The notes under the pieces are model-generated. The model worked only from the letters and a program-made list of their open reading frames with translations. It was not told the DNA's origin and made no database searches. Below, one piece after another: positions 16,607-25,072 of a stretch of 41,568 bases of DNA. How positions within the stretch are numbered: the first letter of the stretch is position 1; the number at the start of each line of letters is the position of its first letter. The DNA comes from Acrocarpospora macrocephala (GTDB taxonomy: Bacteria; Actinomycetota; Actinomycetes; Streptosporangiales; Streptosporangiaceae): positions 1 through 41,568 of the forward strand of contig NZ_BLAE01000010.1 in assembly GCF_009687865.1 (NCBI RefSeq), read 5' to 3'. The position numbers were made by a program, and so were the translations under genes.

Positions 16607-17448
16607 CGGGAATCCGTCACCAAGGATGCCCGTGATTCCCGGCGCCGGCGCTGCTCGCGAGGGTCCGCCACCGGGACGGCGGCGAGCAGCTCGCGGGTGT
16701 AGGACTCTTGCGGCCGCTCGATGACAGCATCGACGGCGCCCTGTTCCACGATCTTGCCGTGCCGCAGGACCGCCATCCGGCTGGAGAAGAACCTGACCAC
16801 GTCGATGTCGTGGGAAATGAACAGGTAGGCGAGGTGTGAATCGCGGCGTAGCGCGATGAGCAGGTTCAGGATCTGTGCCTGAACGGAGAGATCCAGCGCG
16901 CTGGTCGGCTCGTCGAGGATGACGAGTTGCGGATTGCGGATCAGCGCCCGCGCGATCGCGATCCGCTGGCGTTGACCGCCCGAGAACTGCGAAGGGTAAC
17001 GGCTCGCCACGTCCGGGGCCATGTCCACCTTGGTGAGCACCTCGGCGACCCTGCTCTGCGTCTCCCGCCTGTCGACACCGGTGGCCCGCAACGGCTCGCC
17101 GAGCGTCTGCCCGATCGTGCGGGAGGGGTTCAGCGAGCTGTACGGATCCTGGAACACCACCTGGATCCGGGAGCCGAGCGCCCGCCTCCGCTTCGGCGGC
17201 GCATGCGTGATGTCCTCGCCGTCGAATACGATCCGGCTGCCCGGTTGGGCCGCCACCAGCCCGAGCACCGCGTTTCCGATCGTCGACTTTCCCGAGCCCG
17301 ATTCGCCGACCAACCCGAGGGTCTCCCCCCGCTCGAGCCGCAGGCTCACTCCGTCAACCGCCCGGAACCGCTGCCGTCCCCTCCGGCGGTCGGTGGACTC
17401 GAACTCGACCGACAGGTCGGTCACCGTGAGCAATGGTTCAGCGGGCAT
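16603..17448 (-). CDS. ABC transporter ATP-binding protein, DppF/OppF type
   Basis: A 281-residue ATPase. Walker [10 protein letters not shown] (48-56), Q-loop V-V-F-Q-D-P (97-102), signature F-S-G-G-Q-R-Q-R (155-162), Walker [13 protein letters not shown] (175-186) and the switch His213 in S-H-D are all present. It powers import together with the ATPase half of the fusion protein encoded just upstream. The C-terminus is Arg-rich. It overlaps the preceding stop by 11 bp and is the last gene of the importer operon. Confidence 0.96.
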   Translation of the reverse strand: MPAEPLLTVTDLSVEFESTDRRRGRQRFRAVDGVSLRLERGETLGLVGESGSGKSTIGNAVLGLVAAQPGSRIVFDGEDITHAPPKRRRALGSRIQVVFQDPYSSLNPSRTIGQTLGEPLRATGVDRRETQSRVAEVLTKVDMAPDVASRYPSQFSGGQRQRIAIARALIRNPQLVILDEPTSALDLSVQAQILNLLIALRRDSHLAYLFISHDIDVVRFFSSRMAVLRHGKIVEQGAVDAVIERPQESYTRELLAAVPVADPREQRRRRESRASLVTDSR

Positions 17449-19390
17449 CGTTGGAGAAGACCTTCTCTTCGACGAGCAAGGGATAGAGGCAACGGGACGC
17501 GTGGCCGGCCGCAGTCGTGTTCAGCGCGACCGGATTCTGTCTGCAGTCGTCCTGGGCGATGGGGCAGCGGGGACTGAAGTGGCAGCCTGTGGGCCACAAT
17601 CCGGGCTGAGGCACCCGACCGCCGATCGCGGGAAGCAGGTCACCCCTCGCCGCACGACCTGGCATGCATCCGAGCAGGCCGGCCGAGTACGGGTGTCGTG
17701 GCGCGTCGAACAGGTCGAGGACCGGCGCCTGCTCGACGATCTGCCCGGCGTACATGACATACGCCCGCTCGCACACGTCGGCGATGACTCCCCAGTCGTG
17801 GCTGATGATCAGCACGGCCATACCGGTCTGCCGCTGCAGCCGCTGCAGCAGGCCGAGGATCTCGGCCTGCACGGTCACGTCCAACGCTGTCGTCGGTTCG
17901 TCGGCCACGAGCAACCTGGGCCGACCGGCCAGGGCCATGGCGATGGCGACCCGCTGCGCCATCCCGCCCGAGAGCTGATGCGGGTAGCTGCGCATGACCC
18001 GCTCCGGCTCGCCCAAGTTCACGTCGGTGAACAGAGCGACGGCGGCGCGGTTGATCTCCCCCCGGCTGCCGGGTTGGTGGCGTCGCAGCACCTCCTTCAA
18101 CTGATGCCCCACAGTGAAGACGGGGTCGAGACTGGCGATCGGCTCCTGGGAGATCAGAGCGATCTGCGAGCCTCGAAGCCGTTGCAGCTGGCGAGGGCCG
18201 AGCTTCGTGACGTCCTGACCGTCGAACTGGATCCGGCCGTCGGTCACGCCTGCCGGTTGGGGTAGCAGGCCTAGGATCGCGCGGCCGGTCATCGACTTGC
18301 CACAGCCCGACTCCCCCACCAGGCCAACGGTTTCACCCGCGCGGATCTCGAGCGTGACGTCCGAGATGATGTCCGTCTGGCCGGTCGCGGCCGGTACGGA
18401 GATGGTGAGGCCGCGAACGCGCAGCAGGGCGCCGTCGGTGTCGTCCGGCGTCTCGGCCGGGGATTGGGCCCGGGTGTCGCCCGGGTTCCCGGCAGCTCTC
18501 CGCCTGACCCGGTCGGCGCCCCGTGAGCGCGCGGCCGTCGAGTCACGGATCGCGTCGCCCAGGAGCCCGAAGGACAGAATCGACACGGCGATGGTCGCTC
18601 CGGCCGGCACCAGCATCCACGGCGCGATCGCCACGAACTGGGACGCGTCCGCGACCATGTTGCCCCAGCTCGGATCCGGCGGCTGGGCGCCGAATCCGAG
18701 GAACCCGAGGCCGGTCTCCACGAGGAGGGCGGTGCCGGCGAACAACGAGGCCCGCACGACGATGGGCCCGGAGACCCGGGGAAGGATGTGGTTCACGAGC
18801 ACGTGGCGCGTCGTCAGCCCGGACACGCGGGCCGCCTTGATGTAGAGCTCGTTGCGTACCGCGATGGTCGATCCCCGCACGACCCGGGCCATTCCCGGAG
18901 CGCCCAGCACACCTAGCGCGATCATCGCGACGAACTCGTTGTTGCCGAAGATGGCGATGATGACAAGCAGCATCACGATGCCGGGAACGGCGAGCAGGAT
19001 GTCGATGATCCCCCCGGCGACCCGGTCCACCCATCCGCCGAGATAGCCGGCCAACACGCCGATCGGTACACCGACGACGAGGAGGGTCGCGACCGCTTGG
19101 GCGGTGCCGGTCAGCGATACCCGCGCGCCGAACAGCAGGCGGCTGAGGAGGTCGCGGCCCAGGGAATCCGTACCCAGCAGGTGGGCACCAGTCGGTCCGG
19201 ACAGGGAGTTGGCGAGGTCCGTCGCGGTCGGGTCGTAAGGGGCGAGGATGTCAGCCAGGATCGCGCTGGCCGTCAACAGCAGCAGCAGGCCCAGGGCGAG
19301 AGCGCCCAACGGGTGGCGTCTCAACGACCGCAGGAAGCGTACGCGCTGAGGCCTGGCGCTGTTCGTATCGGGAGTCAGGGCGTAGGTCAT
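17438..19390 (-). CDS. Fused ABC importer subunit: DppC-type permease plus DppD-type ATPase
   Basis: A 650-residue protein joining two subunits that are usually separate. Residues 1-290 are a DppC-like permease: an N-terminal helix, the [14 protein letters not shown] segment and about five further helices including the EAA-type loop. A charged Pro/Ala linker of about 35 residues follows. From about 325 there is a DppD-like ATPase: Walker A G-E-S-G-C-G-K-S near 359, signature L-S-G-G-M-A-Q-R near 472, Walker B L-L-V-A-D-E-P near 493 and S-H-D near 530. The oligopeptide C-terminal motif with Cys at C-H-F-S-P-R-C-P (about 602-609) and two later Cys may hold a metal centre. ATG 19390 overlaps the DppB stop as ATGA; an ATG at 19417 is possible. 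Confidence 0.95.
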   Translation of the reverse strand: MTYALTPDTNSARPQRVRFLRSLRRHPLGALALGLLLLLTASAILADILAPYDPTATDLANSLSGPTGAHLLGTDSLGRDLLSRLLFGARVSLTGTAQAVATLLVVGVPIGVLAGYLGGWVDRVAGGIIDILLAVPGIVMLLVIIAIFGNNEFVAMIALGVLGAPGMARVVRGSTIAVRNELYIKAARVSGLTTRHVLVNHILPRVSGPIVVRASLFAGTALLVETGLGFLGFGAQPPDPSWGNMVADASQFVAIAPWMLVPAGATIAVSILSFGLLGDAIRDSTAARSRGADRVRRRAAGNPGDTRAQSPAETPDDTDGALLRVRGLTISVPAATGQTDIISDVTLEIRAGETVGLVGESGCGKSMTGRAILGLLPQPAGVTDGRIQFDGQDVTKLGPRQLQRLRGSQIALISQEPIASLDPVFTVGHQLKEVLRRHQPGSRGEINRAAVALFTDVNLGEPERVMRSYPHQLSGGMAQRVAIAMALAGRPRLLVADEPTTALDVTVQAEILGLLQRLQRQTGMAVLIISHDWGVIADVCERAYVMYAGQIVEQAPVLDLFDAPRHPYSAGLLGCMPGRAARGDLLPAIGGRVPQPGLWPTGCHFSPRCPIAQDDCRQNPVALNTTAAGHASRCLYPLLVEEKVFSNDAR

Positions 19391-20328
19391 GAGACTCGGG
19401 CCTTCGGATTGAGCCATCCGTACAGGACATCGACGAGGAGATTGATCAGCACCACTACCACGGTGAAGGTCAGCACGATGCCTTGGATGGCCGGTATCTC
19501 GTGTCGTTGGGTGGCGTCGACGACCAGTCCCCCCAACCCCGGCATGGCGAAGACGCTCTCAACGAGAACCGTCCCGTCGAGCAGGCTGATGAACACCAGA
19601 CCGATCACGGTGGAGACCGGGATGGCGGCGTTGCGGAGCGCGTGCCGGAAGATGATCGACCGCTCGGAGATCCCGCGGGCGCGCAGGGACAGGATGTAGT
19701 CGCGGCTGAGAGTGTCGAGCATGGCGTCACGGGTCTGTTTGGCCACCATCGCGATCGCGTGGACGGCGAGGGCGGTGACGGGCAGGGCGAGAGCCAGCGC
19801 CCACGCCCGGGCGGAGATGTCGATCGGTACGAAGCCGGTGGCCGGGAACCAGCCGAGCTTGACGGCGAAGAACGCGACCAGGACCAGGCCCACCCAGAAG
19901 CTCGGGAAGGAGAAGCCTACGAGCGAGATGACGTCGACCGCCTTCGCCAGCCAGCCGGCGCGCAGGGCGCTGACGACTCCCAACCCGACCCCGATCAGAG
20001 TCGCGACCACAGTCGTGAGAAGGACCAACGACGCGGTCACGCCGACCCGGCTGAGGATCTCGCTGGATACGGAGAGCCCGGTGACCGGTGAGGTACCGAG
20101 GTCTCCTTGGACGACTCCGCGCAGCCAGTCCGCGTACTGCGCGAACAATGACTTGTCGAGGCCCAGCTCCGCACGGAGCGCCTGGTACGCCTCGGGCGTG
20201 AAGTCGTCCCCGAGGATTGTGCGAGCCGGATCGCCCGGCGCCAGCGTCGCCATCACGAATGTCAGGAACGGCACTACGAACAGCAGCGGCACCGAGATGG
20301 CCAGACGCCGGGCAATCAGCTTTGTCAC
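19387..20328 (-). CDS. ABC transporter permease, DppB type
   Basis: A 313-residue inner-membrane permease with six predicted helices. The N-terminal helix is followed by A-P-G-D-P-A-R-T-I-L-G-D, then L-G-L-D-K-S-L-F-A-Q-Y and G-D-L-G-T-S, all typical of the DppB/OppB group. The EAA loop reads R-A-R-G-I-S-E-R-S-I-I-F-R-H-A-L-R-N-A. GTG 20328 is preceded by AGGA at a spacing of 7; a GTG five codons further upstream (20343) would overlap that site. It lies 35 bp after the binding-protein gene and is followed by the fused permease/ATPase. Confidence 0.95.
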   Translation of the reverse strand: MTKLIARRLAISVPLLFVVPFLTFVMATLAPGDPARTILGDDFTPEAYQALRAELGLDKSLFAQYADWLRGVVQGDLGTSPVTGLSVSSEILSRVGVTASLVLLTTVVATLIGVGLGVVSALRAGWLAKAVDVISLVGFSFPSFWVGLVLVAFFAVKLGWFPATGFVPIDISARAWALALALPVTALAVHAIAMVAKQTRDAMLDTLSRDYILSLRARGISERSIIFRHALRNAAIPVSTVIGLVFISLLDGTVLVESVFAMPGLGGLVVDATQRHEIPAIQGIVLTFTVVVVLINLLVDVLYGWLNPKARVS

Positions 20329-20363
20329 ACGCAGTCCTTCCACACACTCAGCTTCGCGTGTGC

Positions 20364-21923
20364 CTACTTGGCGGGCATGAAGTCGACCGGGTTCGCTTGC
20401 TGCGCGCTCGGAGACACGGCCAGGCCCTGGACGGAATCGTTGGCGTAGTAGTAGATCGGGACCGCGACGACGGGCACGTAGCGGCCGGTCTCCACCAGGC
20501 GGCGCACCAACTGCTGATACAGGGCTTCCCGGCCCTCGACGGTGGGGATCGCCGCGGCGTCACTGCGCAGCTTGTCCACCGCGGGGTCGGAGATGCCGAA
20601 CGGGTTGAAGGTCTTGGAGTTCTGGAAGAGCGTCGTACCGAGGTTGTGGATCTCGCCATCACTACCGAACGACACCCCGAAGACCGGCAACTTCGCCGCG
20701 GTCTGGGCCTCGCTGTAGGTACCGTCGTTGGCTTCGGTCTTCAGGTCGACGGTGACGCCGACGGCCTTCCAATCGTCGACCATCGCCTGAACCACCAGGC
20801 CCAGACCACGCTTGTTCTGAGTCGTCACCGGCATCGTGAAGCCGTCCGGGTAGCCCGCCTCACGCAGCAGGTCCTTGGCCTTGGCCGGGTCATAGGTGTA
20901 GTAGTTGGCAGCGTTGTGGCCCGACTGGCCGGGCATGACGATCTGCTCGGTCGGAGCGCCGTTGTCGCCCAGCAGACCCTTGGCGATCTTCTCCCGGTTC
21001 ACCGCGTAGTTGAGGGCCTGGCGGACCCGCACGTCTTTCAGCGCCGGCACCAGCGTGCCATTGGCGTCGCCGATGATGACGCCGAACCACTGCCGTGGTG
21101 TGCTGGCGACCTGCAGACCGGCTTCCTTCGCCGCGTTGGCGGTGGTGAAGTCGCCCTGGATGGCGTCGATCTGGCCGGTTTTCAGCGCCGCCAGGGCGGT
21201 GTTCGCGTTCGCGATCACCTTGACGACGACCTTGTCGTAGTGGATCGCCTCCGGCTGCCAGTAGCGCGTGTTGCGAACGAACGTGTAGGTGTCCTTGGGA
21301 ACGGTCGCGTTGGGATCCAGGACGTACGGTCCGGCGCCGAACGTCCGCGTCGTCATGAGGTCCGGCTTCGCGAGGGCGTCGCCGCTGGCCAGATCGCCGA
21401 CGAACTTCGCTTGGGTGAACAGCTCGGGCATCGCCGGGTGGGGTTCGGAGAGGTGGATGCGCAGCGTCAGGTCGTTCACGACCTCGAGCTGCGAAAACAT
21501 CTTGATCTTCGAAGCCGCCGACGACGTCTCGGCGTAGTACTCGAAGTTGCGCTTGACCACGTCCGCGTTCAGCGGTGTGCCGTCACTGAACTGGACGCCG
21601 GCTCGGAGCTTGATTTCGAAGAGCGTGTTGTTGTTGCCGATGTACGACCACGACTCGGCCAGGCGAGGCTGAAGTTTGCCGTCGGAGGCCCGGAAGATGA
21701 GCGGATCGTAGGCGAGTTCGGTCACCCATAACGAGTCGGTCACCGCTTTGGCCGGATCTTGGTTGACCGCGGGGGCGGGCATGCCGAGCCGCAGGACCTT
21801 CTCGCCCGCTGGGGCTGCCGTACCCCCGGAACAGCCGACGGCCAGAAGGGCTAGAGCTACGAGGCCGATCGCGGTCAGCCTCCACAGTGTCCCGGGACGG
21901 GAGCTTGTCGGATGAACAGTCAT
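20364..21923 (-). CDS. ABC transporter substrate-binding lipoprotein, family 5 (DppA/OppA type)
   Basis: A 519-residue extracytoplasmic solute-binding protein. It has a lipoprotein signal peptide: basic n-region, hydrophobic stretch from about 16, and lipobox L-A-V-G-C with the lipidated Cys31. The mature part shows the family 5 pattern: L-Y/A-Y-D-P-L-I-F, L-A-E-S-W, G-V-Q-F-S-D-G-T-P-L-N-A-D-V-V and A-L-N-Y-A-V-N-R-E-K-I. Family 5 proteins bind peptides, but also opines, sugars, nickel and aromatic or heterocyclic acids, so the name does not give the ligand. It is the first gene of the importer operon, placed between CoA-ester and oxidation operons, which suggests an organic acid or its conjugate. 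Confidence 0.95.
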   Translation of the reverse strand: MTVHPTSSRPGTLWRLTAIGLVALALLAVGCSGGTAAPAGEKVLRLGMPAPAVNQDPAKAVTDSLWVTELAYDPLIFRASDGKLQPRLAESWSYIGNNNTLFEIKLRAGVQFSDGTPLNADVVKRNFEYYAETSSAASKIKMFSQLEVVNDLTLRIHLSEPHPAMPELFTQAKFVGDLASGDALAKPDLMTTRTFGAGPYVLDPNATVPKDTYTFVRNTRYWQPEAIHYDKVVVKVIANANTALAALKTGQIDAIQGDFTTANAAKEAGLQVASTPRQWFGVIIGDANGTLVPALKDVRVRQALNYAVNREKIAKGLLGDNGAPTEQIVMPGQSGHNAANYYTYDPAKAKDLLREAGYPDGFTMPVTTQNKRGLGLVVQAMVDDWKAVGVTVDLKTEANDGTYSEAQTAAKLPVFGVSFGSDGEIHNLGTTLFQNSKTFNPFGISDPAVDKLRSDAAAIPTVEGREALYQQLVRRLVETGRYVPVVAVPIYYYANDSVQGLAVSPSAQQANPVDFMPAK

Positions 21924-22077
21924 GGGGTTGTCGGATCCTCACGTGAAGTCAATCGGGTGGGCATCGGTGCCGATGACCACAGACCCAGGGCGCTGTGAAA
22001 CCGACCGGGCGCTTGGGCGGGCGGCGCGGCTTCCGTGGCGGTGGCGGCGGCAGTGAGCGGGGGTGGGCTCGACGATG

Positions 22078-22087
22078 GTGCATGCAA
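22078..22087. promoter_or_regulatory. Second TTGCATGCAA-type operator upstream of the importer
   Basis: gtgcatgcaa differs from the palindrome at 22166-22175 and 11211-11220 only in its first base. It lies about 80 bp downstream of the predicted importer start site, inside the leader, where it could serve as an auxiliary or roadblock site. Confidence 0.45.
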
Positions 22088-22165
22088 CTGTCTCAACGTC
22101 AGGGTCCACCCTTTGCGCTGCTTGTACCTCCGCTCCCCTCTCGCTGATCACGGTGGAGGCGACAA

Positions 22166-22205
22166 TTGCATGCAACATTGTGATTCTCCTCACCGTCACT
22201 GTCAA
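22166..22205 (-). promoter_or_regulatory. Promoter of the importer operon with TTGCATGCAA operator
   Basis: Minus strand: TTGACA at 22205-22200, a 17-bp spacer, CACAAT at 22182-22177, then after one base the perfect palindrome TTGCATGCAA at 22175-22166. The spacing from -35 to operator is the same within one base as at the leftward CoA operon promoter (11211-11251). This geometry argues that both are real and share one repressor. Confidence 0.7.
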
Positions 22206-22350
22206 CGGCTATGAGGGCGAGCGCCGGACCGAGCCATGTGCCCCAGGTATCGGGCGCGGCAAGGTCTGGTGCCAGCTGTGAGACGCGGGTACTGTCCCTG
22301 GTCAGATCGTGGACTGCGATTGACTGCGCGACACCGCACGCGCCCGTTCA

Positions 22351-22362
22351 ACTGTTGACAGT
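22351..22362 (+). promoter_or_regulatory. Operator ACTGTTGACAGT overlapping the -35 of the right-hand operon
   Basis: The site has 5-bp arms ACTGT/ACAGT around a 2-bp centre and contains a perfect -35 hexamer TTGACA (22355-22360). The -10 is weak (around 22378-22383). It lies 58 bp upstream of the first gene (22420). A related sequence covers the -35-like element of the gntR gene at 31953-32621, which suggests that regulator binds here. Confidence 0.55.
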
Positions 22363-22419
22363 CGACAGAACATACGCGACAGTGAGGCGGCGCACAAGGC
22401 GAGGGAGGAACCAGACTCC

Positions 22420-23202
22420 ATGCACGACCACCAGGTCTTCGCGGTCAAGTTCGGCGAAGTGAAGGCGGGCAGCCAAGCCCAGCACTTCCTCAACCCACCA
22501 CCAGAGCTTCACGAGCAGCCCGGCCATCTCGACTTCGCTGTATGGCTGGTACGCACCGTTTTCGGTGACATCGTGGTGGACGCGGGCTTCACCTCGACGG
22601 TGGCGGCGAAGCGGAACCGGACGCACTTTCGCGAGCCGTCGGAGGGAATTCGCTTGCTGGGGGTGGAGCCGGCCGACGTGTCCCACCTCTTGCTCACCCA
22701 CTTCCACTACGACCACGTCGGTGACGTCGGCCCGTTCACAACGGCGCGCATCGTGGTGCAGGAGCGGGAGATGACGTTCTGGACCGGCCGATTCGCCGCA
22801 CGCGCCGAGTTCCGTCGACTGGTCGAGACGGAGGACATCCAACGGCTGGTCGCACTGGGCTTGGCGGGGCGGGTGGACTACGTCGACGGGGACCGGGAGA
22901 TCGTCCCCGGAGTCCGGGTGCACCGGGTCGGCGGACACACTCCCGGAACGCAGATCGTCTCGGTCGAATCGGCCAAGGGGACTGTCGTGCTGGCCTCTGA
23001 CTCCGCCCATCTGCAGTACCACGTCACGCACGACTGCCCGGCCAAGCTGTTGACCGACCTTCCGGAAATGTATGCCGCCTTCGACACGATCCGTGCGCTG
23101 GCGGGCTCGCCGGAGCTGGTCGTTCCCGGGCACGATCCGGCCACCTTCGAACGCTTCCCCGCGGTGCCCGGACTCGACGACATCGCGGTCCGGATCGCGT
23201 GA
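22420..23202 (+). CDS. Metallo-beta-lactamase-fold hydrolase, N-acyl homoserine lactonase-like
   Basis: A 260-residue dinuclear metal hydrolase. The metal ligands are complete: H94-x-H96-x-D98-H99 in T-H-F-H-Y-D-H-V, H173 in G-G-H-T-P-G, D194 in A-S-D-S-A-H and H238 in P-G-H-D-P. The wide loop before the HxHxDH motif and overall length fit the AHL-lactonase-like group. In this setting it more likely opens a lactone or cyclic intermediate than quenches quorum signals; that is inference. It is the first gene of the long right-hand operon, with a purine-rich stretch (gaggcgg ... aggcgaggga) upstream of its ATG. An 83-bp gap separates it from the next gene. Confidence 0.92.
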   Translation: MHDHQVFAVKFGEVKAGSQAQHFLNPPPELHEQPGHLDFAVWLVRTVFGDIVVDAGFTSTVAAKRNRTHFREPSEGIRLLGVEPADVSHLLLTHFHYDHVGDVGPFTTARIVVQEREMTFWTGRFAARAEFRRLVETEDIQRLVALGLAGRVDYVDGDREIVPGVRVHRVGGHTPGTQIVSVESAKGTVVLASDSAHLQYHVTHDCPAKLLTDLPEMYAAFDTIRALAGSPELVVPGHDPATFERFPAVPGLDDIAVRIA

Positions 23203-23285
23203 CATCAGCCGTCTACCCAGCTGCTGTTTCACACCGTGACAATCCACCGGTGGCGATGGAGCCGGTAGCGAAGGAGGAGGACAGG

Positions 23286-24266
23286 ATGATGGACTCGCGA
23301 GCGCCCGACCGGGTGGTGTGCGTCGTCGGGCTCGGGAATCTGGGCGGGGCGGTCGCCACGCGTCTCGCGGCGGCCGGGTTTCGGACCTACGGGTTCGACA
23401 TCGCCGCCGCGGCTCGTCAGCGCTCAGCCGACGCCGGGGTACAGGTGTGTGACCGCTTGGCCGACGCCGTCGCCGATGCCAGCGCGGTGATCACCAGCTT
23501 GCCCGACGGCGCCGCGGTGACGGAGGCCTGGCTCGGCCGCGGCGGCCTCGTGGAGTCGGCCAGGCCCGGCACGTACCTGATCGAGCTGAGCACCATCGGC
23601 CCTGACACGATGCGCGCGGTCGCCGACCGCGCGGCGGCGGCTGATCTCAAGGTGATCGACGCTCCGGTCAGCGGCGGCCCGATGGATGCCGTCAAGGGAC
23701 AGCTCGTGGTGATCGTCGGTGGAGACGAGCCGGACATCGCGGCGGTTCACGACGTATTGCACGCGGTGGGCGGGACTGTGCACTTCTCCGGGCCGGTGGG
23801 TAGCGCGAAGACGGTCAAGCTGGTCAACAACCTCATCACCAACGCGACCGTGCTCGTGTCGGCCGAGGCCTTCCAGATCGGGGTCGCGGCCGGGCTGGAA
23901 CCCAGGCGACTATTCGACCTGCTGTCCCAGATGGGCGGCGGCAAGTCACATCATTTCCAGAAGCGGTTTCCCTGGGTGCTCGAACGCGACTACGACGCGC
24001 GGTTCAGCATCCGATTGGCAGAGAAGGACTTTCGACTCGGGCTCGAGCTGGCGGACAGCGTGGGCGTCCCCCCTCCGGCGGCTTCGGCGATGCGGTCCAT
24101 CTACGCGGTCGCGATGGCCGAGGGACTGGCCGACGACGACATCGTCGGGCTGGTGCAGCTTTACGAGCGGTGGACGAAACCGGCGCGCGTGACGGAGGGC
24201 CCGGCCGCGGCATCGGCGGATCCGGCGGGATCCGGGGCGATCGGCGACGGGAGGAAACAGCGATGA
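23286..24266 (+). CDS. NAD(P)-dependent oxidoreductase, 3-hydroxyisobutyrate dehydrogenase family
   Basis: A 326-residue beta-hydroxyacid dehydrogenase. The Rossmann motif G-L-G-N-L-G lies at 15-20, the substrate-binding segment D-A-P-V-S-G-G-P near 122-130, and the catalytic Lys178 in T-V-K-L-V-N-N. Such enzymes oxidise 3-hydroxy acids (hydroxyisobutyrate, tartronate semialdehyde, related compounds) or reduce the semialdehyde. The last 30 residues are Ala/Gly-rich and look unstructured. I chose ATG 23286 because AAGGAGGAGG at 23271-23280 precedes it. The frame is open to a GTG at 23199 overlapping the lactonase-like stop, but that stretch has no family similarity. Its stop overlaps the next start (ATGA). 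Confidence 0.93.
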   Translation: MMDSRAPDRVVCVVGLGNLGGAVATRLAAAGFRTYGFDIAAAARQRSADAGVQVCDRLADAVADASAVITSLPDGAAVTEAWLGRGGLVESARPGTYLIELSTIGPDTMRAVADRAAAADLKVIDAPVSGGPMDAVKGQLVVIVGGDEPDIAAVHDVLHAVGGTVHFSGPVGSAKTVKLVNNLITNATVLVSAEAFQIGVAAGLEPRRLFDLLSQMGGGKSHHFQKRFPWVLERDYDARFSIRLAEKDFRLGLELADSVGVPPPAASAMRSIYAVAMAEGLADDDIVGLVQLYERWTKPARVTEGPAAASADPAGSGAIGDGRKQR

Positions 24267-25072
24267 CGGGTGTTCTCAGCGGTCGGGTCGCCGTTGTGAC
24301 CGGCGCGGCCTCTGGGTTCGGTGCGGCGACCGCGCGGCGGTTCCACGCTGAGGGCGCGCGGGTCGTCGTGGCCGACCGCGATGGCGATGGCGCGAAGCGG
24401 GTCGCCGAGGCGTTGGGTCCGGACGCGCTGGGCGTGACCGTGGATGTCTCGCGAAGCGAGGACGTCGCGCAGATGGTCGAGGCAGCGGCTGACACGTTCG
24501 GCGGCTTGGACATCCTGGTCAACAACGCCGGGATCATTCACGCCAAGGGTTCGATCGACACCCTCGCGGAGTCGGAGTTCGACCGCATCGTGGCTGTCAA
24601 CCTGCGCGGTCCGTTCCTCGGGATCAAGCATGCTGTACCGGTGCTGCGCCGCAGCCGTCATGCGGTGATCCTCAACACCGCATCGGTCGGCGCGCTCGTG
24701 CCCAGACTCAACACCTCGATCTACTCCGCGACCAAGGCGGGGATCATTTCGCTCACTCGCTCGGCGGCACTCGATCTCGCCCCGGGGATCCGGGTGAACG
24801 CGGTGTGTCCGTTGGCTTCGCCCACCCCCTTCCTGGCCGGCGGCGCGGGCGGCGACGGCGCCGTCTACGACGCGTACGTCGAGGGCATGAAGTCCGACGC
24901 ACGACACGCGGTGCCGCTGGGCAGGCTGGTCCGTCCCGAGGAGGTCGCGGCCGCGTTCACGTTCCTGGCCAGCGACGACGCCGCCTTCATCACCGGCGTC
25001 GCACTTCCGATCGACGGGGGCCGCTCAGCCGGCGACATGGTCGGCCGAGGACAAGGGGGACGGTCGACGTGA
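24263..25072 (+). CDS. Short-chain dehydrogenase/reductase
   Basis: A 269-residue classical SDR. The cofactor motif T-G-A-A-S-G-F-G is at 13-20. Asp at the end of beta-2 (V-V-V-A-D-R-D) favours NAD(H). N-N-A-G lies near 90. The catalytic residues are Ser141 (N-T-A-S-V-G), Tyr154 and Lys158 (I-Y-S-A-T-K-A-G). It oxidises a secondary alcohol or reduces a ketone; substrate unknown. The ribosome-binding site GGGAGGAAA precedes the ATG, which overlaps the previous stop by 4 bp. The end overlaps the next GTG by 4 bp. Confidence 0.94.
   Translation: MTGVLSGRVAVVTGAASGFGAATARRFHAEGARVVVADRDGDGAKRVAEALGPDALGVTVDVSRSEDVAQMVEAAADTFGGLDILVNNAGIIHAKGSIDTLAESEFDRIVAVNLRGPFLGIKHAVPVLRRSRHAVILNTASVGALVPRLNTSIYSATKAGIISLTRSAALDLAPGIRVNAVCPLASPTPFLAGGAGGDGAVYDAYVEGMKSDARHAVPLGRLVRPEEVAAAFTFLASDDAAFITGVALPIDGGRSAGDMVGRGQGGRST

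Larger units (their letters stand above)
21924..22419. other. Divergent intergenic region between importer and right-hand operon
   Basis: About 500 bp without a gene. It holds two TTGCATGCAA-type sites on the importer side (22078-22087 and 22166-22175), a full TTGACA-N17-CACAAT promoter on the minus strand (22205-22177), and an ACTGTTGACAGT site on the right-hand side (22351-22362). The importer leader would therefore be about 245 nt long. I see no convincing small gene in it. Confidence 0.6.

Noticed and set aside
17662-17675. GGCATGCATCC inside the fused permease/ATPase gene as another operator
   Set aside because: It shares only the GCATGC core. It lies inside a coding region and lacks the TTG...CAA arms.
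22420-23202. Quorum-quenching AHL lactonase as a firm assignment
   Set aside because: The metal-site motif fits many lactonases and related hydrolases. The operon context points to catabolism, so only lactonase-like is stated.
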